64,000 nt of DNA from Vibrio penaeicida (GTDB lineage: Bacteria > Pseudomonadota > Gammaproteobacteria > Enterobacterales > Vibrionaceae). The DNA is taken from positions 1,550,001 through 1,614,000 of the forward strand of contig NZ_AP025144.1 of assembly GCF_019977755.1 (NCBI RefSeq), given 5' to 3'. Positions 18,989 to 27,607 of this stretch are shown here, piece after piece (the first letter of the stretch is position 1; every line of letters starts with the position of its first letter). Under the pieces are notes generated by a model, which saw only the letters and a program-made list of their open reading frames with translations, was not told the origin of the DNA and made no database searches. The translations under genes and the position numbers were made by a program.

Positions 18989-20761
18989 TGTTCACCTCGT
19001 TAGTGATTGTACTCACTTAACTTGATGTCCAAAACTGCTGGGGCGGATCAATCTGCAAAGTGCCATAGATAGCTTGGATGGGAAAATAGCGTTTGCGATC
19101 AAGCGTAACGAAAGGAAGTTAAAACGAACATTAAAGAGTAAAACATTAGCAGACGACCCTAAAAAGGTCGCAGACTTAATCAAGTACTCTAATGAATCAC
19201 TAAGTAGTAGCGCTGTCGTGGCAAAAAATAATGTGTCTAAGCTGCGGTTTGATATTGCCGCATTAGGTGGGTTGGTTTGGAAAGCGGCAGCTGCTGAGCA
19301 AGTGGATACCATTATTAGTATTCAGGCGAACCAAGTTAAGCAGATACTCGATGGCATTAACAAGAAAATGTCTTCGATTAATGGCTATGTTAATGAGATC
19401 AATAAATATCAAAAGGAATATCAAAAACTGGAAGCGCTTTTGAACCAATTTTTATTGATCGCATTTAATGACAAAGCATCTATATTTTACCTTAAGCGCC
19501 ACATCATTGAACTCGGCGAGAAAATTCGCGGAGAAGTGATGGAAGTGAACCGTACTGGGGAAATCTTAAGCAGTAAATTTCAAGAAATTTCTAGCAGCGT
19601 AAATGACCTTAAGGATAAAGAGTTAGAGTCTGCGACGCTCGTATTGGAAAGAAACAAGCTGATATTAAATGTGGTTAGTGGTGTGGTGATACTTTTCACC
19701 ATTCTCATCAGTATTACCGTCGTTCGACTCATATCAGGATCACTTAAGTCTTTGTCGGATGCATTAGAACAAATTGCGCAAGGCGAAGCGGACTTAACGG
19801 TTAGGCTGGAGAAATCGAAGCTCAAAGAGCTAGGAAAGATCGGTGATTTATTCAATCATTTCGTAAGTCGTATTGAGAAAGTCATTGTCGAAGTGTCAAG
19901 CATGACCCTGCACCTAGATAAGTCAGTAAATACGTTAGTGGATGAGTCTAAGTATTCTCGTGACTTGGTGGTTCAACAGGATGTCGAAACCAAACAAGTT
20001 TCCTCGTCAATGGAGAAAATGCTCTTAGTCGTCGAGCACGTTAAAACCAATATTAGTTCGGCAGATGAAGCATCAAACGTCGCCCGTGAAAACGGAAGAT
20101 CGTCTTCAAATGAATTGGAAAGTGTGGTGACCAATATCCAGCGACTTGATGATGTTATGGGTAATGCCGATCAAGTCATGAGAGAACTGAAAACTCGGTC
20201 TGATTCGATAAGCTCTGTATTAGGGGTTATTTCTGAAATAGCAGAGCAAACCAATTTATTGGCACTTAATGCGGCAATTGAATCGGCTCGTGCCGGTGAG
20301 CATGGAAGGGGCTTTGCCGTTGTTGCCGAAGAAGTAAGAAGTTTGGCAGGACGGACTCTGCAGTCGACACAAGAAATCGGAACCATTATTGAAGACTTAC
20401 AGCAAGGAACAATGAATGCCGCAAAAGAAATTGATGAAGCGGTCAAAATGGCGGATGAGGTTAGTAAGTTAGTCAATCAAGCTAACGATTCAGTGAACGT
20501 CAGTGTCGATTCAATAACAGAAATTGCTCATCGTTCATCGGACATTTCCCGAGCAGTAGATGAGCAGGTCACCGCCTCTGAAAGTGTCCAAGACAGCATC
20601 AGTGTGATGCAAGGGAACACAGAAAAATCACTGGTGAGCGCAGGTAATGTAGACGAGTTGAGTGAAAGCCTAAATCAACTTAGCGGATCTTTAAGAGATC
20701 TCGTCGGTCAGTTCAAGTGCCAAGCGTCATAATATAGCAGCGTATTACGCATACTGATTTT

Positions 20762-20831
20762 TACTGTATAAAAAAACAGCCTTTTTCTTGACTCGTACTT
20801 TTAAACTTCTATACTGTATGTGTATACAGTT
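20762..20831 (+). promoter_or_regulatory. Promoter with two LexA (SOS) boxes
   Basis: Box 1 (20762-20781) has CTGT-N8-ACAG at 20764-20779, and box 2 (20812-20831) has CTGT-N8-ACAG at 20814-20829; against the E. coli 20-bp consensus they match at 15 and 17 positions. Their centres are 50 bp apart. Between them is TTGACT (20788-20793), a 16-bp spacer and TATACT (20810-20815), so box 2 covers the -10 element and box 1 lies just upstream of the -35. This is the expected geometry for tight LexA repression. Confidence 0.8.
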
Positions 20832-20849
20832 TTTATAGGAGGGCTGAGT

Positions 20850-21095
20850 ATGTTGTGGGAAACAATGGAAAGGGTGAACAAATTACGTCAGCAAGCATTG
20901 GCTGATCCCGAATTTATCAAGGCTGCAAAAGAGCATGAAGACGCATTGAAAGCAATGGCGAAAGAAGAAGCGATTGTTCGAAAGAAATGCTTGAAAGCAG
21001 CGCAGGAAAACAAATTAAACCGTGGACCTAAATTGTTGTCAGATATCTACAGTGAGTCGGTATTTGGTGCCAACCCAACGGGTGAACAGCACTGA
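20850..21095 (+). CDS. Small SOS-controlled protein of unknown function
   Basis: An 81-residue soluble, charged, mostly helical protein (helices about 2-17, 20-38 and 38-55), with a Gly/Pro-containing tail. There is no signal peptide, membrane segment or motif I recognise. The start at 20850 is set by AGGAGG at 20838-20843. It is the only gene between the double LexA-box promoter and a terminator, so it forms a single-gene SOS unit. A DNA-damage role is inferred from regulation only; possibilities include a cell-division brake or a modulator of RecA or LexA. Confidence 0.75.
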   Translation: MLWETMERVNKLRQQALADPEFIKAAKEHEDALKAMAKEEAIVRKKCLKAAQENKLNRGPKLLSDIYSESVFGANPTGEQH

Positions 21096-21133
21096 TTCAA
21101 GTATCAATCTTACTTTTAGGCGTATTAATGAAT

Positions 21134-21166
21134 AAAACCAGCTTGCGAAGATAGCTGGTTTTTTCT
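21134..21166 (+). terminator. Terminator after the SOS gene
   Basis: A 10-bp stem (21134-21143 with 21153-21162) with a 9-base loop and T run. Confidence 0.85.
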
Positions 21167-21297
21167 TTCTCTACACAGCGAAACCTATACCCAACCCCAT
21201 TCTTATTGCATCTCTCTCTCGAATTTAACTTTTCTATGTAGAGATAACTGATTGTATTGCCTAGACTTGTCATAAAGCTTCCAAATTAGGCAATCTC

Positions 21298-22512
21298 ATG
21301 CGTTCCCAGTTACTACTTTTAATGCACAAAGCATACATAAAAGCACTGAAATTCGCAGCTGACATTATTCCGATCCCAAAGCCGACTCTGTTTCAAGGAA
21401 AGGATTCGCACAAGCAGCTGTGCCACTCTATTTCATTACTTGGTATTAAGCGTGTTCTTATCGTTACTGATGAGGGGATTTGTTCATCTGGACTACTGGA
21501 AAAATTGGAATCGGAATTAGTACGAGCCAGCGTCGAATACTCAGTGTTTAAAAAAGTTACACCGGATCCAACATACGATCAGGTTGAACTCGGTTTGGAA
21601 CAATATCGACGTGACCACTGCCAAGGAATATTGGCATTGGGAGGAGGGTCCCCAATCGATTGTGGGAAAGTCATCGCGGCGAGGGTGACTAATAAAAAAC
21701 CCATCAAGCGCTTAACTGGGTTACTCAAAGTTTGGCGTGCACCAGCCCCACTTTTTGCATTGCCAACAACATCGGGCACTGGGTCTGAAGTCACGGTTGC
21801 AGCGGTGGTATCCGATCCAATTTCTCATCAAAAAACACCGCTAATGGATCCGAAATTGGTCCCTATGCTGGTTTCGTTGGATCCCGCTTTCTCAATGGGA
21901 TTGCCTCCACATATTACCGCTCATACCGGCATGGACGCACTAACCCACGCCATTGAAGCGTACATATCAGTGAATGCAAGCCCTGAAACGAATGGGTATG
22001 CAAAAGCTGCCATCACCTTAATTCACGAGAACCTAGAAAAAGCTTTTATCTACGGTCAGAACAGTGCGGTTCGTCAGAATATGTCGCTTGCTTCTTACTA
22101 TGCTGGTTTAGCGTTTACGAAAGCAAGCCTTGGCTATGTTCACGCCATCTCGCATAACATTGGTGCTAAGTACGGTATACCTCACGGGTTGGCGAATGCC
22201 GTGATATTGCCGCATGTTTTAGAGTTCTCTAAACCCGCGGTGACCAAGCAGCTGGCCGAACTTGCAGATCTTATTCATGTTAGTGAGCCCAAAAGCACCG
22301 AGAGGATGAAAGCCCAAGCGTTTATACAGTATGTCCAAAGCCTTCAGTTAAAACTTCATATCCCTGAAAAGCTGGATAAGCTTGTGGATGAAGATATTCC
22401 TGAGATCGCAAAAGCAGCACTGTACGAGGCACAATGGAATTACCCTATACCTAAACAGATGAACCAGCACCAGTGCGAATTGCTTATTCATAAACTTCTC
22501 CCATCGACTTAG
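21298..22512 (+). CDS. Iron-containing alcohol dehydrogenase
   Basis: A 404-residue group III, Fe-dependent NAD(P)-linked alcohol dehydrogenase. Visible: the nucleotide-binding LALGGGSPIDCGK and TTSGTGSE motifs near 115 and 157, and the metal-binding set with Asp in TAHTGMDALTHAIEAY and histidines in VHAISHNIGAKYGIPHG. Substrate unknown. Neither the ATG at 21298 nor the one at 21322 has a clear Shine-Dalgarno. A single transcript is likely. Confidence 0.88.
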   Translation: MRSQLLLLMHKAYIKALKFAADIIPIPKPTLFQGKDSHKQLCHSISLLGIKRVLIVTDEGICSSGLLEKLESELVRASVEYSVFKKVTPDPTYDQVELGLEQYRRDHCQGILALGGGSPIDCGKVIAARVTNKKPIKRLTGLLKVWRAPAPLFALPTTSGTGSEVTVAAVVSDPISHQKTPLMDPKLVPMLVSLDPAFSMGLPPHITAHTGMDALTHAIEAYISVNASPETNGYAKAAITLIHENLEKAFIYGQNSAVRQNMSLASYYAGLAFTKASLGYVHAISHNIGAKYGIPHGLANAVILPHVLEFSKPAVTKQLAELADLIHVSEPKSTERMKAQAFIQYVQSLQLKLHIPEKLDKLVDEDIPEIAKAALYEAQWNYPIPKQMNQHQCELLIHKLLPST

Positions 22513-22841
22513 AAGCGTTTTCCTAAGCACAAGCTTGAGTATAATTGTTGCCAATTCCAGAATTGGCATTGAAGTGGTTTGTGCCTAGTGCTAAAGCCAA
22601 CCCAACTCCTATTCCATTTCCCATTCTAAGTTGCACTCGCTACCAAGCACTTTGAGGTGATTGGGGCATAAGCTCGCGTTTCGCTCCTTCACTCTTTCGT
22701 TCCTTCACAAGGCTTCTTTTCCATTTTTTACATAAAACTCGTAAAGGGGTTGATCGGATTGAATAATTAAATTAACGTAAACAATCTTAACGTGAAGATA
22801 TATTAATCTAATTAGAATCAGAAAGTGTTTAGGAGAGAACC
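22513..22841. other. Non-coding spacer, 329 bp
   Basis: Contains a short perfect hairpin at 22549-22568 (tgccaatt, loop ccag, aattggca) without a T run, and further right the repeated block ttaacgt (22774 and 22787 region), which could bind a regulator of the FMN-reductase gene. I see no gene on either strand. Confidence 0.5.
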
Positions 22842-23438
22842 ATGAAACTAGCAATCATATCTGGAAGCCATCGAGCACAGTCGCAAAGTTTGAAAGTAGG
22901 GAAGTTCCTTAAATCTCTCAGCCAGCATCATGACTTTGAAGAAGCCAAAGTGTATGACCTTCATGAACTCAATTTACCAATGTGGAATGAAGGCGTATGG
23001 CAGGGCAGCGAAGAGTGGCAGCCGTGGCGAGACATTGCTGCTGAATTAAAAGAAGCGGACGCATTTGTATTTATTACACCTGAATGGCATGGAATGGCGA
23101 CCCCAGCAATAAAGAACTTTTTAATGCTGACAACAGCCAATGAATTGGCTCATAAACCCGCTTTGCTTGTTAGCGTCACCGTGAGCATTAATGGTGTGTA
23201 TCCCATCAGTGAACTGAGGCTGAGTGGGAGCAAAAACAATCATGTCTGCTTTTTGCCTGATCACCTTATCTTTAGAAATAGCCAAGAACTTTTAGATGAA
23301 GAGAATCACTGCACCGATGAAGCGTTTGGTAAGCGTGCGAATTACACTATGTCTCTACTTTCTGCATACTCACATGCTTTAGCGCCAATCCATCGAGATA
23401 TGTTAGAACCAGGCAAAGAGTTTACCTACGGTATGTAG
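22842..23438 (+). CDS. NADPH-dependent FMN reductase-like flavoprotein
   Basis: A 198-residue flavodoxin-fold protein. The phosphate-binding loop ISGSHRAQSQS is at 5-15 and the FMN-contacting TPEWHGMATPAIKNF segment (here W-H instead of the usual Y-N) is near 80-94, followed by the helix that supports it. This family reduces FMN, quinones or azo and metal compounds with NAD(P)H. AGGAGAG lies seven bases before the ATG. It converges on the Crp/Fnr gene. Confidence 0.85.
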   Translation: MKLAIISGSHRAQSQSLKVGKFLKSLSQHHDFEEAKVYDLHELNLPMWNEGVWQGSEEWQPWRDIAAELKEADAFVFITPEWHGMATPAIKNFLMLTTANELAHKPALLVSVTVSINGVYPISELRLSGSKNNHVCFLPDHLIFRNSQELLDEENHCTDEAFGKRANYTMSLLSAYSHALAPIHRDMLEPGKEFTYGM

Positions 23439-23487
23439 ATAAGGTCTAGAATCAAACAAGTTTAGCTCTCCAGCCCCAAGCATGGCG

Positions 23488-24024
23488 CTATGTACTTTCC
23501 ATAACGCGATGCTTAATACGGCTTAGCCCTACAGAGGTGACGCCGAGGTATCGGGCAATATCATTTTGGGTCACTTTTTCAATCAAATCAGGTGAAGTAT
23601 CAAGAAGCTTTTCATAACGTTGCTGTGCGGATAAACACAGTAAATCCCTTTCACGTTGCTCTTTCTTCATTGCGAACTTTAGCAATATCTCTATGACATC
23701 TTTAGACAGCTCTTGGTCTGTCAAACTGGCAGAATGCAGCGCTTTAAAATCAAATCGGATTAATGTACACGGCTCTAAGCAAATCAAGCTAAAAGTATTT
23801 TGCATCTGTGCATACGCCGCCGACATGCTCCCAATAACATCTCCTATCTGAAGAAAGGATTTAATCGTCTCTTTGCCTTCACTTGTTACGTAATAGGCCT
23901 TAAGCATCCCCTCTTTGATGACGTACATAGAAGAGTCGGAATCTCCTTGCCTAAACAAGTGGTCACCGGCGTCTTTGTGCAGCGCTGTACCGTTTTGTTC
24001 AATAAAACTCAAAAAATTCATCAC
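23488..24024 (-). CDS. Crp/Fnr-family transcription regulator
   Basis: 178 residues: a cyclic-nucleotide-binding-type beta roll (about 5-120; DHLFRQGDSDSSMYVIKEG) and a shortened C-terminal helix-turn-helix (about 145-175; TQNDIARYLGVTSVGLSRIK). It has no N-terminal Fnr cysteines, and the beta roll lacks the FGE-x-RAA cAMP pocket of Crp, so it likely senses something else, as in the CRP-like small regulators. It is divergent from the SDR operon across 88 bp and may control it. Confidence 0.85.
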   Translation of the reverse strand: MMNFLSFIEQNGTALHKDAGDHLFRQGDSDSSMYVIKEGMLKAYYVTSEGKETIKSFLQIGDVIGSMSAAYAQMQNTFSLICLEPCTLIRFDFKALHSASLTDQELSKDVIEILLKFAMKKEQRERDLLCLSAQQRYEKLLDTSPDLIEKVTQNDIARYLGVTSVGLSRIKHRVMEST

Positions 24025-24112
24025 TTTTAACCCAGGTTAACGCTCGCCTGCTGGCAAAGCTATAAAGTCCTTTTGATGAAGCTTAATGCATTCAGTTGAA
24101 TTGGAGAAGTAA

Positions 24113-24841
24113 ATGGAATTAACAAATAAAAAGATCATCATTACTGGCGGAACATCGGGTATCGGGCTCGATTTAGTACGTATGTTGAGTAAGCAAAACA
24201 GGTTGATAGTCATTGGCCGAGATGCGGCAAAACTAGCGAAGTTATCGGCAGATTTTAACGTAGCAACGTATCAGGCTGAGCTATCAGACATCAGTTCCGT
24301 TGAATGGATAGCCAGCTCCATCATCAAAGACCATAAGAAGATTGATGTGCTCATCAATAATGCCGCCGTGCAATATACCCCGAGTTTTATAAGCCAAAAT
24401 TTCAAATACGAAAATATTCAGCGAGAGATCACCACAAATTTCACGTCTGTCTGTTGTTTAACCTCTTTGCTTTTGCCAAGCCTAATGAACGCCCCTAAGG
24501 CGGTCATTCTCAACGTCAATTCCGGCTTGGCTCTGATGCCTAAAACAACATCCGCCATATATTGCGCCACTAAGAGTGCGTTGAATTCTTTTTCTCGGTC
24601 GCTTCGATACCAACTAGAGGATACCAATGTTCGAGTGTTGCAAGCGCTCATGCCTTTGGTCGAAACCAAGATGACGGATGGTCGAGGAAGCGGAAAACTG
24701 ACTTCGGAAGATGCAGCTAATCGGTTAATTGAAGGGATAGAGAGGCAAATAGAAGACAACGATATTGGAAAAGTAAAACTGCTTCGGTGGCTAATGCGCT
24801 TGTCGCCAGGAGCTGCAGCAAATTTGATGAAGCGAGCATAA
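24113..24841 (+). CDS. Short-chain dehydrogenase/reductase
   Basis: A 242-residue Rossmann-fold SDR, DltE-like. The cofactor motif TGGTSGIG is at 11-18, NNAA near 83-86, and the catalytic Ser of NVNSGLAL with Tyr and Lys in IYCATK near 150-155 are all present. Substrate unknown. First gene of a three-gene operon with a DUF2141 protein (2 bp apart) and a VTT-domain membrane protein. Confidence 0.87.
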   Translation: MELTNKKIIITGGTSGIGLDLVRMLSKQNRLIVIGRDAAKLAKLSADFNVATYQAELSDISSVEWIASSIIKDHKKIDVLINNAAVQYTPSFISQNFKYENIQREITTNFTSVCCLTSLLLPSLMNAPKAVILNVNSGLALMPKTTSAIYCATKSALNSFSRSLRYQLEDTNVRVLQALMPLVETKMTDGRGSGKLTSEDAANRLIEGIERQIEDNDIGKVKLLRWLMRLSPGAAANLMKRA

Positions 24842-24843
24842 CC

Positions 24844-25272
24844 ATGAAAGCAATGATAGGGCTGATAGGAGGCTTAACAATGGGACCCATTTCAGAGGCA
24901 AGTGGTATCGAGATAAACGTGACTGGTATAGATGTGGATAGGGGAGGGAATCTTATTGTCTTCATTTTTGGTGAAGATGGTTTCCCTAAAATTCACGCAA
25001 AGGCTTTGCAAACTCAAACCCAATCGCAGCTTAGTACGGCTATGTCTTTTACGTTCGATATTCCGCAGCAAGAAATCGCGATCAAAATACTCCACGATGA
25101 GGACGAAGATGGAAAAGTGACGAAAAATTGGACCGGTATTTACCCCGCTGAAGGGTTGGGTTTTTCAAAGAAGCAAAAGGTGTCGCTAACTGGTGCCCCT
25201 GTATTCAAGAAATCCAAGCTAGTGAGATCCGAGTTCGAGTCGGGTGTGAACATTGAAATGGTGTATCCATAG
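24844..25272 (+). CDS. DUF2141-family exported protein
   Basis: 142 residues. From the ATG at 24844 the chain begins with a short hydrophobic leader (MKAMIGLIGGLTMGPISEAS) compatible with a signal peptide, then the DUF2141 beta fold with IEINVTGIDVDRGGNLIVFI near the start and an EDEDGKVTKNWTG loop resembling the acidic, possibly metal-binding loop of the family. The role is unknown. It sits between the SDR and VTT genes of one operon; the longer open frame overlaps the SDR gene and is discarded. Confidence 0.7.
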   Translation: MKAMIGLIGGLTMGPISEASGIEINVTGIDVDRGGNLIVFIFGEDGFPKIHAKALQTQTQSQLSTAMSFTFDIPQQEIAIKILHDEDEDGKVTKNWTGIYPAEGLGFSKKQKVSLTGAPVFKKSKLVRSEFESGVNIEMVYP

Positions 25273-25281
25273 GAGGTTTAA

Positions 25282-25941
25282 ATGACATCTTTAATCAAAG
25301 TTATGCTGATTGTGGCAAGTATATTTGCCTCTACTTTTATCATTTTAAAAGTCGCAGGTGTACTCAGTATTGAGCAAATTGAATCTTGGCTAACGTACGC
25401 GAAATCCTTGTCGCCCATTTACGTAGGAGGAATGACAATATTACTGCTCTTTGCTGATTTGTTTGTCGCGATGCCGACGCTAACGATCACCATACTGTCG
25501 GGCTATTTTTTAGGCCAGTGGTATGGCGCGCTCGCAGCCGTACTTGGAATGATGCTTGCGGGGTGTATTGGTTTTGTTTTGGGAAGACGGTACGGCAATC
25601 GAATATTGGCTTTTATTGTCAAAGATGAGGAAAAAATTCTTGAAGTGAGAGCCGCATTTCAGAGCCACGGTTTTACTATGATTTTGTTATCAAGAGCGGT
25701 GCCGATATTGCCAGAGGTGACAGCGTGTCTCGCTGGAATGACTGGAATGTCATTCTCACGTTTTATTACAGCTTGGTCACTCAGCACCATTCCATATTGC
25801 TTGATCGCGGTTTATTCGGGATCTATCAGCTCTCTGGATAACCCTAAGCCTGCCATTATTACCGCCGCATTACTCACGTCTGGTTTATGGCTAGGCTGGT
25901 ATTTGTTCCGAAGGTTCAAACTTCGTAGTGCGGCTGCTTAA
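25282..25941 (+). CDS. TVP38/TMEM64 (VTT-domain) membrane protein
   Basis: 219 residues with about six hydrophobic segments. The VTT domain is visible in ITILSGYFLGQWYGALAAV and the following GCIGFVLGRRYG, and in SRAVPILPEVTACLAGMTGM, the conserved re-entrant loop region with its R and P residues. Members are thought to be lipid scramblases or undecaprenyl-phosphate handlers. AGGAGG precedes the ATG; last gene of the SDR operon. Confidence 0.82.
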   Translation: MTSLIKVMLIVASIFASTFIILKVAGVLSIEQIESWLTYAKSLSPIYVGGMTILLLFADLFVAMPTLTITILSGYFLGQWYGALAAVLGMMLAGCIGFVLGRRYGNRILAFIVKDEEKILEVRAAFQSHGFTMILLSRAVPILPEVTACLAGMTGMSFSRFITAWSLSTIPYCLIAVYSGSISSLDNPKPAIITAALLTSGLWLGWYLFRRFKLRSAAA

Positions 25942-25982
25942 CAATGTACAGAATTTAGCAATGCATGGTATTTAGCTATGGA

Positions 25983-26672
25983 CTAAAGCACACGATTATC
26001 ACCGCAGCTATAAGCAATGATTTGGCTTATCTCAGTTAGGCTGCGTCCACTTTCTTGCTGCCACTGTGCAAAGGCATGGTTGGCGGCTTTTAAGGCGCTT
26101 TTCGTGTGGTTTCCGCTGGTTACAACCCCCGTATTTCTTAGGTGTGATTCAACATCCGAAGATAGGATAAAAGTATCTACACCAAGCTGACGCAAAGCAT
26201 AAGGGCCCGTGTTACCACCTAGACGTTTCCCATGCTTTTTAAGGTATTTCCAAAGATCGGTGATGCATTCGCTTTTCGTGTTAGCGACCATTTCTGCAAA
26301 GGAGCCAAATTCGTGTCTGGCTTCGTATATCATTTGAGCATTAGCTGGGATGGACATCACTTTCGTTAGATGGCGAATAATACGCGGATCTTGAGCTTTT
26401 TGTTCCCAAACGTCGTCCGATAACATCAATAAAGGCTCAACTCTGAACTGAAAGAAAATGTCCTCAAAGTTTTCCCATTTACTTTTAACAACCTTCCAGG
26501 AAATCCCACATTGGAATACTTTTAACGTGAATTCTGCCAGCCAACGATCGTCAGGAATACGAGCAATCTCCTCTGGGCTTAGGGGCTTAGAAAGTAAGCT
26601 CTCGAGATTACTAGCACCGCCTTTTCTTTCCTTTGCACGTTCATAAATATTTTGGAACTTCTCTCGTGGCAT
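25983..26672 (-). CDS. DNA-3-methyladenine glycosylase I-like protein
   Basis: A 229-residue helix-hairpin-helix protein related to Tag, which removes 3-methyladenine from DNA. The segment LAEFTLKVFQCGISWKVV resembles the Tag motif with its tryptophan and catalytic-region residues, and RLGGNTGPYALRQLGVDTF corresponds to the helix-hairpin-helix region. The N-terminal zinc Cys/His set of E. coli Tag is not seen, so this belongs to the divergent Tag-like branch and activity is not certain. Monocistronic, divergent from the next gene. Confidence 0.75.
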   Translation of the reverse strand: MPREKFQNIYERAKERKGGASNLESLLSKPLSPEEIARIPDDRWLAEFTLKVFQCGISWKVVKSKWENFEDIFFQFRVEPLLMLSDDVWEQKAQDPRIIRHLTKVMSIPANAQMIYEARHEFGSFAEMVANTKSECITDLWKYLKKHGKRLGGNTGPYALRQLGVDTFILSSDVESHLRNTGVVTSGNHTKSALKAANHAFAQWQQESGRSLTEISQIIAYSCGDNRVL

Positions 26673-26845
26673 TCAAATGTCCTTAAATACGAGCAAATGC
26701 CATAGTATAGGTTTGTAAAAAAATCTGTACAAATGATAACTATCCGCATTAATGTTAAGTGATGAAATGATACTGAACAACGTAGTAAGAGTCTTTGACC
26801 TGTCGTTATAGGTCAAGACGTTCGTACAAAGAAAAGGGCAAAAAT

Positions 26846-27487
26846 ATGAAAGGGTCGACGTATCTTATTTTGGGGATGATAGGTGCAGTGCTTATGTACA
26901 TAGGCGACATGCTTTTGTATTTTACAGCGGAACCGCTTTCTGATTCGCCTTATGCCTTGTTGATGGTAATGAAAGACGTTAGCGATACACGCCTGATATT
27001 GGGTGGCTTGATTGGACCAGTCGCGGCATTCTTTTACCTGTTTGGTTTTATTGGTGTATTTCTTAAGTTGGATGCAGGAAAAATGCGCAACACGATACTC
27101 GCTATATTCTCACTGGCTATTGTTATTGGTGGCGCATACCACAGCCAGTTTACCAATATCGGTGTGGTGGGAAAAATCAGTGAAGAAGCCTTAAAACAAA
27201 GCTGGGATGTTAGCGTGATTTATATGTACCTTGTATTTTGCATGTACGCAATTGGCGGTATTTTGTATATCTACATGGTGCTTAGAAAGCAAAGCCTTCT
27301 ATCACGCAAAGTCGTTTTATTCTCTCCTTTTCCTCTCATGTTTGTTGGAACAGCATTAATGAATGTGATGCCTCAACCGTTCATGATCATAATTGGTGGA
27401 GGCTGGTACAACATAATGATGCTGATATTCTTTATTTCCGTTTATGTGGGTAACAAGCAATATGTAGCCGAACAGGCGACAGCGTAA
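26846..27487 (+). CDS. Polytopic membrane protein, unknown function
   Basis: 213 residues with about six membrane helices (roughly 5-22, 49-72, 82-100, 121-143, 155-173, 182-203) and short loops. I do not recognise the family with confidence. I chose the ATG at 26846 because AAAAGGG lies seven bases upstream and the first helix begins directly; the frame's earlier residues are polar and unconvincing. A strong bidirectional terminator follows. Confidence 0.65.
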   Translation: MKGSTYLILGMIGAVLMYIGDMLLYFTAEPLSDSPYALLMVMKDVSDTRLILGGLIGPVAAFFYLFGFIGVFLKLDAGKMRNTILAIFSLAIVIGGAYHSQFTNIGVVGKISEEALKQSWDVSVIYMYLVFCMYAIGGILYIYMVLRKQSLLSRKVVLFSPFPLMFVGTALMNVMPQPFMIIIGGGWYNIMMLIFFISVYVGNKQYVAEQATA

Positions 27488-27514
27488 GTTAAGAGAATCG
27501 AGAAGATTTTTGAG

Positions 27515-27551
27515 CATCAAAGCCTTGCAATGCAAGGCTTTGATGTTTTTA
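27515..27551. terminator. Bidirectional terminator between the membrane protein and phoX genes
   Basis: A perfect 15-bp arm pair (27515-27529 with 27531-27545) followed by five T residues rightward; leftward, the run is shorter. It separates two convergent genes. Confidence 0.8.
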
Positions 27552-27607
27552 AGTGGTGGATGAATATCGCTTCATTCGGAAGTAGGGCGCTATAACTCGA
27601 CAAGCGA

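Larger units (their letters stand above)
17822..19031 (-). mobile_element. IS3-family insertion sequence in a chemoreceptor gene
   Basis: About 1,210 bp with ends TGGACACTTCATTAAG and, on the other strand, TGGACATCAAGTTAAG, i.e. TG...CA termini and an imperfect inverted repeat. It holds orfA and orfB in IS3 arrangement on the minus strand. No target duplication is visible (gac on the left, aaa on the right), suggesting age or a rearranged junction. orfB carries a frameshift, so this copy is probably inactive. Confidence 0.8.
17648..20732 (+). pseudogene. Methyl-accepting chemotaxis protein interrupted by an IS3-family element
   Basis: The 5' part (17648-17821) encodes a cytoplasmic start and first membrane helix; the frame then enters the insertion and stops. 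The rest resumes in the same frame at 19032 and continues to 20732: an alpha-helical periplasmic sensor region, a second helix near 19680-19740, HAMP, and the signalling hairpin with [20 protein letters not shown]. Joined, the two parts make an ordinary chemoreceptor of about 630 residues. The right-hand part could begin translation at a TTG (19074) but would lack the first membrane helix. Start at 17648 is set by GAGGTGG five bases upstream. No CheR-docking pentapeptide is seen at the end. Confidence 0.85.

Noticed and set aside
19074..20732. Independent, functional chemoreceptor gene starting at a TTG
   Set aside because: Frame continues upstream to the IS junction, the first membrane helix is on the other side of the IS, and no ribosome site precedes the TTG; better read as the 3' part of one broken gene.
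22549..22568. Terminator after the Fe-alcohol dehydrogenase
   Set aside because: The hairpin is perfect but short and lacks a T run; left as an unexplained hairpin in the spacer.
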